DNA from: Actinomycetota bacterium
GTDB taxonomy: Bacteria; Actinomycetota; Acidimicrobiia; Acidimicrobiales; JAHWKP01
Direction: 5' to 3'
DNA length: 27,812 nucleotides
NCBI GenBank assembly: GCA_019347775.1
Contig: JAHWKP010000004.1
Span: forward strand, 1-27,812
Every line of letters starts with the position of its first letter. Within the stretch, counting starts at the first letter, position 1. The position numbers and the translations under genes are program-made. This document shows positions 8,626 to 14,909 of the stretch, piece after piece. The notes under the pieces were generated by a model. That model was not told the DNA's origin, made no database searches, and worked only from the letters and a program-made list of their open reading frames with translations.

Positions 8626-9725
8626 GGCGAGGCCACCGCCCGCCGTGAGCGAAGAAGCAGGACGAAGGCTGGTGCGCCGATGGCGGCGGTGACCACCCCG
8701 ATCGGCAGCTCGGCCGGAGCCAGTACCTGCCGCGCGATCAGGTCGGCCAGTACGAGGAACCCCCCGCCCGCCAGGGCGGAGAGCCCTAGGAGCCATCGGT
8801 AGCTCGTGACTCCCGCAAGCCGCAAGGCGTGGGGCACGATGATTCCGACGAATCCGATCAGGCCGCTGGCTGAGACAGCGGCCGCCGTTCCGAGCGACGC
8901 TGCTCCCACGATGAGTAGCCGAGACCGTTGGACGGCCAAGCCAAGCGAAGAGGCCTCGTCCTCACCGACGGTCATCACGTCCAGCGCCCTTCGGTGGACG
9001 AGGATGACGACCGCGGCGGCGATGACGTACGGCGCGGTGCGGACCACCTCGGACCATCCCGCGGTGGACAGCCTTCCGAGGATCCACGAGTACACCTCAC
9101 GGATGTCCTCGGAGTAACGCTGCTGTACGAAGGTCTGCGCGGCGGTGGCCATCGACGCGACGGCTACCCCGGCCAGCAGCAACGAAGCTGGAGTGCGTCG
9201 GCGTTCCCCAGTCGCGCCGGCGACATACGTGATCGCGACCGCGCCGAGGGCGCCGGCGAAGGCGAAAAGGGGGACAGGGCTGGACCATGGCCCGAGCACG
9301 GCGACCGCGCCCAGTCCCCAGCCGATTGCGAGCGTGGCTCCAAGCCCTGCCCCAGCGGCGGCTCCGAGGAGGTACGGATCCGCCAGCGGGTTCCTGAAGA
9401 CACCTTGGTAAGCGCAGCCGGCGAGTGCGAGGGTGGATCCGACGAGCAGGCCCAAGACGACCCTGGGTAGGCGCAGCTGGCTGACGATGGCCGACTCAGT
9501 GCTGGTCAGGCCTTCGGCCTGGCCGAAGCCGGGCAGGAACGACAGCGCCTGAACAAGCGCCCGGACCGGGGGGATACCCACTGGGCCGACCGCGAGACCA
9601 AGCCCGACCGCAGTGGCGGTCAGGCCCAGCACTGCGGCAAGGACCAGGCGATGGCGTCGCCGGCGGCCGGTTGACGGGGCGCCATCCCGCTGTAGGCCGC
9701 GGGCCTTCGGGGCGGCCAGGGTCAG
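8622..9725 (-). CDS. btuC: Cobalamin ABC transporter permease (FecCD/BtuC family)
   Basis: This is a FecCD-family permease with many membrane spans and the conserved GLIGFVGIIVPHALRL segment before the ATPase-contact region. It forms the translocation channel for the corrinoid delivered by BtuF. The start is problematic. GTG 9632 falls inside the first membrane helix (LVLAAVLGLTATAVGLGLAVG) and removes the usual basic N-terminus. The frame is open further upstream to a TGA just before CGC CAA GGA, with no ATG, GTG or TTG. A CTG at 9725-9723 overlaps the btuF stop as CTGA and has AAGGA 6 nt upstream. Starting there gives ~367 residues with an RRRRHR segment before helix 1. The CTG start is proposed but not proven; GTG 9632 is the conservative alternative. 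Confidence 0.8.
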   Translation of the reverse strand: MTLAAPKARGLQRDGAPSTGRRRRHRLVLAAVLGLTATAVGLGLAVGPVGIPPVRALVQALSFLPGFGQAEGLTSTESAIVSQLRLPRVVLGLLVGSTLALAGCAYQGVFRNPLADPYLLGAAAGAGLGATLAIGWGLGAVAVLGPWSSPVPLFAFAGALGAVAITYVAGATGERRRTPASLLLAGVAVASMATAAQTFVQQRYSEDIREVYSWILGRLSTAGWSEVVRTAPYVIAAAVVILVHRRALDVMTVGEDEASSLGLAVQRSRLLIVGAASLGTAAAVSASGLIGFVGIIVPHALRLAGVTSYRWLLGLSALAGGGFLVLADLIARQVLAPAELPIGVVTAAIGAPAFVLLLRSRRAVASP

Positions 9726-10699
9726 GCGGCGTCCTTGGCGTCAGCAGTGGGCGCGCCGACGGCGTCCACGACTGCCCTGAGAAAGTCCACCACTCGGGGC
9801 CCCCACCGCGAGGCAATGTCTGCGTCGACGACTACGACGTTGCCCTCTTTGACCGCCGTCATCTGCGACCAACCCGGACGCTGTGCGACCGCCTCGCCGG
9901 CCTCACCACTGGTCGTGTGCGCCAGGAAGATGTAGTCCGGATCGGCGTCGATGATGAATTCGGCCGACAGTTGCGGGTAGCCGCCGGCGTCGTCGGGCGC
10001 TGCGTCGGCGATATTGCGCAGGCCCGCCAGTCCGTAGACGTTGCCGATGAAGGTGGCCGAAGTGACGCTAAAGAGCGTCGGGTCGAGCTCGTGGTAGTAG
10101 GTCAACGGCTCTTCGGGCTCCGGCACGCGGCCGGAGAGCTCTGTGATTTCTTCCTTCATCGAAGACACCAGCTCTTCCGCGTCCGCGGTATGCCCAGTTG
10201 CGGCGCCGAGCGTCTCGATCTGTTCATAGGTCCCGGACAGGTCCGTCGGGGCCTCCAGCAGTAGTACCGGAATATCCAAACCGGCGAGCCCGTCAACCAG
10301 GTCCTCGATGTCATTGGAGACGACAACGAGGTCGGGTTCTTGCGCGGCAATGGCCTCGAGATTCGGTGTGAATCCCGACAGGTCGGTCGTCGGGGCTTCG
10401 GGCGGAAAGTTCGACTGGTCGTCCACGGCCACGACCTGGTCGCCGGCGCCGATGGCGAACAGCATCTCGGTCAGGCTGGGCGCCAGCGACACGATGCGGT
10501 TGGGCCGGCTTTCGATGGTCACTGTGCCGTTGGCGCCTTGTACGTCGACCGGGAAGGCGGACTCGGCCGGGGTCTCCGGAACGGGGGGCCCGGCCGCTTG
10601 GTCACCGCAGGCGGCGCCGAGCAGCGCCATCACGGCGAGCAGGGCGACGGCGAGAGGCGCGCGCCAGCGCCGGTTGGGAGTTTCGGTCGGTTCGGTCAT
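9722..10699 (-). CDS. btuF: Cobalamin/corrinoid substrate-binding lipoprotein
   Basis: This 325-residue type-III periplasmic binding protein has a basic, hydrophobic N-terminus ending in a lipobox-like ALLGAAC (Cys31), indicating a lipid-anchored extracellular receptor. Family-typical features are NRIVSLAPSLTEMLFAIG near the start of the binding domain, PDLVVVS in the linker region, and DADPDYIFLAH in the second lobe. It should bind cobalamin or another corrinoid and pass it to BtuC; the fold alone would also suit iron-siderophore or haem binding. The gene follows a cobalamin riboswitch, and AGGAGG lies 6 nt upstream of the ATG (minus strand, + coordinates 10706-10711). That Shine-Dalgarno can be paired in the leader. 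Its stop overlaps the proposed btuC CTG start. Confidence 0.88.
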   Translation of the reverse strand: MTEPTETPNRRWRAPLAVALLAVMALLGAACGDQAAGPPVPETPAESAFPVDVQGANGTVTIESRPNRIVSLAPSLTEMLFAIGAGDQVVAVDDQSNFPPEAPTTDLSGFTPNLEAIAAQEPDLVVVSNDIEDLVDGLAGLDIPVLLLEAPTDLSGTYEQIETLGAATGHTADAEELVSSMKEEITELSGRVPEPEEPLTYYHELDPTLFSVTSATFIGNVYGLAGLRNIADAAPDDAGGYPQLSAEFIIDADPDYIFLAHTTSGEAGEAVAQRPGWSQMTAVKEGNVVVVDADIASRWGPRVVDFLRAVVDAVGAPTADAKDAA

Positions 10700-10705
10700 G
10701 GGGTT

Positions 10706-10788
10706 CCTCCTGTCGGTCGAGTAGTGGGTCTCGTCGACAGGGGAGTCCCCTGACGCACGAATGCCCTGTCCTCGAGGCTTCTCGTGCG
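10706..10788 (-). promoter_or_regulatory. Riboswitch expression platform with Shine-Dalgarno sequestration
   Basis: Just after the aptamer is a hairpin with perfect 7-bp arms (10754-10760 with 10782-10788). Two alternative hairpins then share bases. One is a palindrome, CAGGGG-AGT-CCCCTG on the + strand, at 10738-10752. The other pairs 10735-10741 with 10709-10715 (7 bp) and extends by 10718-10721 with 10730-10733. The second one buries most of the AGGAGG at 10706-10711. The two are mutually exclusive because both use 10738-10741. This geometry suits ligand-controlled translation initiation of btuF. No U-tract terminator is seen here. Confidence 0.6.
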
Positions 10789-10897
10789 ACCGGCGGCTCA
10801 GGCGACCTGGCTCGTTCCCTCCCTAGGCTCCCAGGGCGGGGAAATCACAGTTGCGGGACAGCGCCGGGGTTACACCGGACTTCGCTGATCCGTCGGT
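10789..10897 (-). promoter_or_regulatory. Cobalamin riboswitch aptamer
   Basis: On the minus strand, in order: CCGGTGTAACCCCGG (10878-10864), CGCTGTCCCGCAACTGTGA ending at 10845, and a B12-box-like GAGCCAGGTCGCCTG (10813-10799). These match the conserved core of cobalamin riboswitches. A closing P1 helix can be drawn between ACCGACGG (10897-10890) and CCGCCGGT (10796-10789), with one A-C mismatch. It lies directly upstream of btuF in the correct orientation. Family knowledge: binding of adenosyl- or another cobalamin normally shuts off expression. Confidence 0.92.
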
Positions 10898-10907
10898 TGC
10901 AGGCGTG

Positions 10908-10913
10908 ACCATA
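10908..10913 (-). promoter_or_regulatory. Probable -10 box of the btuFCD transcript
   Basis: TATGGT on the minus strand is placed so that transcription would begin close to 10901, just before the 5' arm of the riboswitch P1 helix. No convincing -35 element is seen. Confidence 0.4.
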
Positions 10914-10933
10914 GCTTGCCCGGGGTGCCGGGC

Positions 10934-10939
10934 TAGAGT
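10934..10939 (+). promoter_or_regulatory. -10 box TAGAGT, leaderless-type start for the M23 gene
   Basis: TAGAGT ends 8 nt before GTG 10948, placing the predicted transcription start at or next to the start codon. There is no Shine-Dalgarno in between. It is about 20 bp from the opposite-facing btu promoter. Confidence 0.45.
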
Positions 10940-10947
10940 GTGGGTCC

Positions 10948-11967
10948 GTGCGAAGGGGTGGGGGAACTCTCGCCGTGACTGCTCTCGTGGTCGCGACTGT
11001 CTTCTTCGGCGCGCCTCCCGCCGCCGCGGAATCGGCCTCCAGCGTGGCCGCGGCCCAAAAACGGGCCAACGCCGCCGCCCAGCGCTACGCCCAGGCTGTG
11101 GGCGCCCTGAACGCCGCGGAGCGCAAGACGGCCGAGCTCGAGGCTCGTACGGCACGCACCAGCGCCGAACTGGCTGGATTGCAGTCCCACGTACGCGACC
11201 GGGCCGTGCGTCAGTACGTCAGCGCTGGGTCGGAGATCTCCTGGCTAGAGGCTAAAGACATCAGCCGCGCGACCCGGACGCAGGCCATGGCCCGGTTCGT
11301 GCGCCTGGGTAACGACGACGCCATCGACCGCTACCAGGCCCTCACCGAAGACCTTGAGATCGAGCGTGCGGCAATGGCCCGCGCCGTAGAGGCCAGGCGG
11401 GCTGCCGCCGCCAAGTTGAAGGCCGAGGAGGCCGCTTCCCAGAGGGAGCTGGCCCGCCTGGAAGAGATCCAGGCCAAGGCCGAGGCCGCCCGCCGGGCCG
11501 CGGCTTCGCGTCGCCCGGCGTCTTCTTCGGGGCCACCGCGGGCGTCCCGCGGTAGTGGAGCCCCAACGGTCATCGGAAGCGGTTCGTGGAGATGTCCGGT
11601 TCAGGGTCCTCGTTCGTTCACCAACGACTGGGGCAACCCGCGGTCCGGCGGGCGGCGCCACCAGGGCACCGACATCCTGGCGCCCAGGGGCACGCCGGTC
11701 GTGGCCAGCGTGGCCGGCACGGTGCGGCACCACAACTCCCGGATGGGCGGCCTGTCGTACTACCTGAGGGGCAACGACGGCAACACGTACTTCGGCACCC
11801 ACCTCTCCGGCTACGCGGCCTCGGGTGCGGTGGCGGCCGGCACGGTCGTCGGATACGTGGGTAACAGCGGCAACGCCTCAGGCGGCCCGCCTCACCTGCA
11901 TTTCGAGATTCACCCCGGCGGCGGCGGGCCCACCAACCCGTACCCCACCCTGCGCCAGTACTGCTGA
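10948..11967 (+). CDS. Secreted coiled-coil M23 peptidoglycan endopeptidase
   Basis: GTG start; 339 residues. A signal peptide (core TALVVATVFFGAPPAAAE) precedes an Ala/Glu/Arg-rich helical region (~30-190) with coiled-coil character, as in PcsB/CwlO- or EnvC-like cell-wall hydrolases and their activators. A Ser/Pro-rich hinge follows, then a LytM/M23 domain (~205-339). The zinc and catalytic motifs are visible: HQGTD (~238-242) and HLHFE (~316-320), so the enzyme looks catalytically competent rather than a degenerate activator. Expected role: cleavage of peptide cross-links in peptidoglycan during growth or division. The protein ends in Cys after NPYPTLRQYC, pairing perhaps with the Cys in WRCPVQG at the domain start. 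Its promoter lies back to back with the cobalamin operon; no functional link is implied. Confidence 0.85.
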   Translation: MRRGGGTLAVTALVVATVFFGAPPAAAESASSVAAAQKRANAAAQRYAQAVGALNAAERKTAELEARTARTSAELAGLQSHVRDRAVRQYVSAGSEISWLEAKDISRATRTQAMARFVRLGNDDAIDRYQALTEDLEIERAAMARAVEARRAAAAKLKAEEAASQRELARLEEIQAKAEAARRAAASRRPASSSGPPRASRGSGAPTVIGSGSWRCPVQGPRSFTNDWGNPRSGGRRHQGTDILAPRGTPVVASVAGTVRHHNSRMGGLSYYLRGNDGNTYFGTHLSGYAASGAVAAGTVVGYVGNSGNASGGPPHLHFEIHPGGGGPTNPYPTLRQYC

Positions 11968-11975
11968 CCCCGTTC

Positions 11976-12016
11976 CGGGCGTACTTCGATCGGCTCCACG
12001 TGCCGAAGCACGCCCG
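11976..12016. terminator. Bidirectional terminator-like hairpin between convergent genes
   Basis: The arms CGGGCGTACTTCG (11976-11988) and CGAAGCACGCCCG (12004-12016) pair with a single A-C mismatch around a 15-nt loop. The hairpin starts 8 nt after the M23 stop and lies just beyond the Kelch gene stop on the other strand. No U-tract is visible on either side. Confidence 0.5.
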
Positions 12017-12023
12017 CTCGGCG

Positions 12024-13043
12024 TTACTCGCCGACGTCGAGGACCTCGTGGACGTCCGACACGAACAGGCCCGGCTTGAGGCCGCCCGCCACGAAGTGCA
12101 GCCTTCCCGCCAGCGATCCGGCGGCAAGGCCGTGACGCCCGTCGGATAACTGGGCGACCACTCGCCACTTCCCGCCGCGAAGACATTCCACGAGAGAGAT
12201 CGTGCGATCGGTCTGCTCACCGCCGGCGACACAGGGAACGGCCCCGACGCTTGTCGCAGCGAAGCCGCCCCGTTCCTTCTGGAGCGGTGATTCTCTTCGC
12301 CATGCAGCCTGACCCGGGCGCCAGGACTCCACCGACCGGAGGTTCGTGTCAAGGCCGCCGACCCGTCCGCCGATGGCGAGCACCCGGTCACCGGTGGTGA
12401 CGGCCGCGAGATGCTCACGGGGGTCGTTCAGGTCTGGACCCCGCTCCCAGCGAGTCGAGTCCGGCTTCAGGAACTCGACCACTCGGGACACCGACTGCGG
12501 CGACCCGTCTCCGACGGTAGAGCCGCCGATGGCGACGATGGTCTCCTCATTCATGGTGCCGGCCAGTGCGCCTCGTGCATGCGCCAACGGGGGCTCGGAC
12601 TTCCAGCGCCGGTCCGTCGGACCGAGGCTCCAGACCTCGGCCTTCGGCACCCACGTCCGACCGTCGACCCCATATCCGCCAATGACCCACAGCCGGCCGG
12701 CGGGCCCCACCACGGCGGTGGTGTGGTGCAGAGCCTCCGGTAGAGAAGGACCCTCGGACCAGGCGTCGGCGCCCGGATCGTAGATATAGACCTTCGACGA
12801 AGCCCGTCCGTCGGCCCGCAGGCCTCCGACGACGACCATCTGGCCCTTCCAGGCGGTCCCGGCCACCTCGGTGAGAGCCTCGGGTAGCGGAGCCGAGAGT
12901 CCCGGCGACCGAGGCGCCGCGACCGACGTGGTGGCTCTGTCCGAACTGGTCGTACCGGATCCCAGTTCGCCGACGTCACCGGGTCCGGCGCACGAGGGCA
13001 ACATCATCACGAGTGCGGTCGTAGCGCCCGCCAACCACCGCAC
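12024..13043 (-). CDS. Kelch-repeat lipoprotein
   Basis: GTG start; 339 residues. The N-terminus has a short hydrophobic segment and a lipobox-like MLPSC (Cys18), so the mature protein is probably lipid-anchored outside the membrane. About five Kelch-type blades can be picked out by recurring VVVGG, VIGGYG, AIGGST, AIGGRV, VAGGEQ and VAGGL strands, each followed by a W near the next turn (DAWSEGP, RRWKSEP, TRWERGP, AAWRRES, GKWRVV). A beta-propeller used for binding is the reasonable reading; no catalytic motif is visible. Its start lies 39 bases from the divergent npdG start, so the two promoters share sequence. Confidence 0.78.
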   Translation of the reverse strand: MRWLAGATTALVMMLPSCAGPGDVGELGSGTTSSDRATTSVAAPRSPGLSAPLPEALTEVAGTAWKGQMVVVGGLRADGRASSKVYIYDPGADAWSEGPSLPEALHHTTAVVGPAGRLWVIGGYGVDGRTWVPKAEVWSLGPTDRRWKSEPPLAHARGALAGTMNEETIVAIGGSTVGDGSPQSVSRVVEFLKPDSTRWERGPDLNDPREHLAAVTTGDRVLAIGGRVGGLDTNLRSVESWRPGQAAWRRESPLQKERGGFAATSVGAVPCVAGGEQTDRTISLVECLRGGKWRVVAQLSDGRHGLAAGSLAGRLHFVAGGLKPGLFVSDVHEVLDVGE

Positions 13044-13049
13044 AGAGTC

Positions 13050-13055
13050 ACGTTA
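13050..13055 (-). promoter_or_regulatory. -10 box TAACGT, leaderless-type start for the Kelch lipoprotein
   Basis: On the minus strand TAACGT is followed by GACTCT (6 nt) and then GTG 13043. No Shine-Dalgarno is present. It faces away from the npdG -10 box, 14 bases from it. Confidence 0.45.
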
Positions 13056-13069
13056 GGCCTGCCGCTGCC

Positions 13070-13075
13070 TAGATT
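13070..13075 (+). promoter_or_regulatory. -10 box TAGATT, leaderless-type start for npdG
   Basis: TAGATT is followed by 7 nt and then GTG 13083. Any -35 element, at roughly 13047-13052, would overlap the Kelch -10 box on the other strand. Confidence 0.45.
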
Positions 13076-13082
13076 GCCTGGG

Positions 13083-13763
13083 GTGAGAGTGGGAATCCTT
13101 GGGGGGACCGGTCCCGCGGGGCGCGCGCTGGCAGCCCGCCTGGCCGACGCGGGCGTGGATGTCATCATCGGCTCCCGGTCGGCCGAGCGGGGTGAGGAGG
13201 TCTGTGTCGGCCTCCGGGAGAAGTGGGCCGGACGCGATTTCGCCGAACTAACCGGAGGAGACAACGAGCAAGCCGCGGGCGCCGACGTCGTAGTGGTTGC
13301 GACGCCCTGGGACTCCGCCGCGACAACTGCGGGCTCGGTTGCCGGCCGCCTGGAGGGCAAGGTCGTGATCTCCATGGCCAACGCTCTGGCGAAGGTCGGC
13401 GACGAGTGGGAGCCTCTGATCTCGCCCCGCGGTTCAGTCGCCGCCTCAGTCGCGGCACGGTTGCCCGGGTCCTACGTCGCCGCCGCCTTCCAGCACCTTC
13501 CCGCACGGGAGCTGGGTGATCTGTCGCGACTGCTCGAAGCCGACGTGTTGGTTTGTTCCGATCACGCCCAGGCGCTGTCGACCACGATGGAGTTGGTAGG
13601 GAGGATTGCCGGCCTGCGGGGCATCGAAGCCGGCCCCCTTTCGAACGCGGCCTCGCTCGAGTCTTTCGTGGCCGTAATCCGCGAAGTCAACGTTCGCTAC
13701 AAGACGCACGCCTCGCTGCGTCTGACCGGCATCCCAGATGAGGCCGTCACCCCTCAAGGATGA
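13083..13763 (+). CDS. npdG: NADPH-dependent F420 reductase
   Basis: This 226-residue Rossmann protein begins with RVGILGGTGPAGRALAARLA, characteristic of F420H2:NADP oxidoreductases, and IIGSRSAERGEE fits recognition of the 2'-phosphate of NADP. Further family-like segments are DVVVVATPWDS, VISMANAL and AAFQHLPA. It exchanges hydride between NADPH and coenzyme F420 and so implies F420 use in this organism. GTG 13083 is chosen because it starts the protein directly at the first beta-strand and stands 7 nt after a -10 box; an in-frame TTG at 13074 would overlap that box. The stop overlaps the mshC start as ATGA, so the two proteins are translationally coupled. Confidence 0.85.
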   Translation: MRVGILGGTGPAGRALAARLADAGVDVIIGSRSAERGEEVCVGLREKWAGRDFAELTGGDNEQAAGADVVVVATPWDSAATTAGSVAGRLEGKVVISMANALAKVGDEWEPLISPRGSVAASVAARLPGSYVAAAFQHLPARELGDLSRLLEADVLVCSDHAQALSTTMELVGRIAGLRGIEAGPLSNAASLESFVAVIREVNVRYKTHASLRLTGIPDEAVTPQG

Positions 13764-14881
13764 AGCTTTACGACACGGCGCGGCGAGACGTCGTGCAGTT
13801 CCACCCGGGCGAAACAGTCACGATCTACACCTGCGGTATCACGCCGTACGACTCCGAGCACGTTGGCCACGCCGCCACCTACCTCGCCTACGACGTGCTG
13901 CAGCGACGGTTGATCGACTCGGGTCGCAAATGTCGGGTCGTGCGCAACGTCACCGACGTCGACGACGACATCCTCAAACGATCACGTGAGCTCGGGGTCT
14001 TCTACCTCGATCTGGCGGCCGAGGAGATGGCCCGGTTCGACGCCAACATGACTTCGCTGAACCTTTTGCCGGTCGAGTCCGAGCCCCGGGCCACGGGTGC
14101 GATCCCCGACATCCTTTCCTTCGTCGACACCCTCCTCGAGCAGGGACAGGCCTACCAAGCGGCCGACGCCGTGTACTTCGACGTCAGCACCTCGAAGGAA
14201 TTCGGTCAGCTGAGCGGACTCAATCGCGGCGAGATGCTCAAGCTGGCGGCCGAGAACGGCGGTAGACCCGATGACCCTGCCAAGCGTGACCCACTCGACG
14301 TGGTCCTGTGGCAACCCTCGGCCGCCGGCGAGCCATGGTGGGAGTCGCGGTGGGGTAGAGGCCGCCCTGGTTGGCACGTGGAATGCGCCGCCATCGCGAC
14401 CAGAGAACTGGGCAAGACCATCGATGTCCACGGGGGTGGACGCGACCTGGTCTTCCCGCATCACGAGTGTGAGGCCGCCCAGGCCCAGGCCGTCACCGGA
14501 CAGCCCCTGGCTCGTCACTGGATGCACACCGCGATGGTGGCTTTCGAGGGAGAGAAGATGTCGAAGTCACTGGGGAATCTGGTGTTCGTCAGCGACCTGC
14601 TGAAGGAATCCGACCCCGCGGTGGTGCGGGTGGCCCTGCTCGCTCAGCACTACCGGCATGACTGGGAATGGTCAGCCGAGTTGGTGCACGCCGCCTCCGA
14701 CCGGCTGGCCAGGTGGCGGGCCGCCGGCGACGGCGACGGGGCGCTGGATGAGGTGCGCAACGCCCTGGACAACGACCTCGACACTCCCGCGGCGGTTGAC
14801 GAGATCGACGCCGCCGCCAAGGCAGGGCTCGGTGTCAGCTCGGCACTGAGCCTCCTCGGCGTCACCGAAATCGGACGATGA
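13760..14881 (+). CDS. mshC: Cysteine:1D-myo-inosityl 2-amino-2-deoxy-glucopyranoside ligase
   Basis: This 373-residue class-I aminoacyl-tRNA-synthetase fold resembles CysRS, but with the MshC-type signature TCGITPYDSEHVGHAATY (~24-41) instead of the CGPTVY form of CysRS. It also has NVTDVDD, RPGWHVECAA, HGGGRDLVFPHHE and the KMSKS loop near 266. The zinc-type ligands (Cys in TCGI, Cys in VEC, His in PHHE) are present. It lacks the C-terminal tRNA-binding extension of CysRS, as expected for MshC. The reaction adds Cys, using ATP, to GlcN-inositol in mycothiol synthesis. ATG 13760 overlaps the npdG stop, with AAGG just upstream. It is somewhat shorter than the mycobacterial enzymes (about 410 residues), mainly at the N-terminus. 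Confidence 0.87.
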   Translation: MKLYDTARRDVVQFHPGETVTIYTCGITPYDSEHVGHAATYLAYDVLQRRLIDSGRKCRVVRNVTDVDDDILKRSRELGVFYLDLAAEEMARFDANMTSLNLLPVESEPRATGAIPDILSFVDTLLEQGQAYQAADAVYFDVSTSKEFGQLSGLNRGEMLKLAAENGGRPDDPAKRDPLDVVLWQPSAAGEPWWESRWGRGRPGWHVECAAIATRELGKTIDVHGGGRDLVFPHHECEAAQAQAVTGQPLARHWMHTAMVAFEGEKMSKSLGNLVFVSDLLKESDPAVVRVALLAQHYRHDWEWSAELVHAASDRLARWRAAGDGDGALDEVRNALDNDLDTPAAVDEIDAAAKAGLGVSSALSLLGVTEIGR

Positions 14882-14897
14882 GCTGATTCGCTCGCCG

Positions 14898-14903
14898 TAA
14901 CCT
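14898..14903 (+). promoter_or_regulatory. -10 box TAACCT, leaderless-type start for thrS
   Basis: TAACCT is followed by CACCCG (6 nt) and then ATG 14910. There is no Shine-Dalgarno and no T-box-like leader, since only 28 nt separate thrS from mshC. Confidence 0.45.
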
Positions 14904-14909
14904 CACCCG

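Noticed and set aside
8626..8796. N-terminal extension of btuD by 57 codons
   Set aside because: Arg/Gly-rich and entirely within the btuC coding region; the ATGA overlap gives a better start.
7786..10699. Siderophore or haem uptake as the role of the FecCD-type operon
   Set aside because: Motifs alone allow it, but the cobalamin riboswitch immediately upstream points to cobalamin.
13760..14881. Cysteinyl-tRNA synthetase as the identity of the mshC gene
   Set aside because: CGITPYD/HAATY signature and absence of the C-terminal tRNA-binding extension favour MshC.
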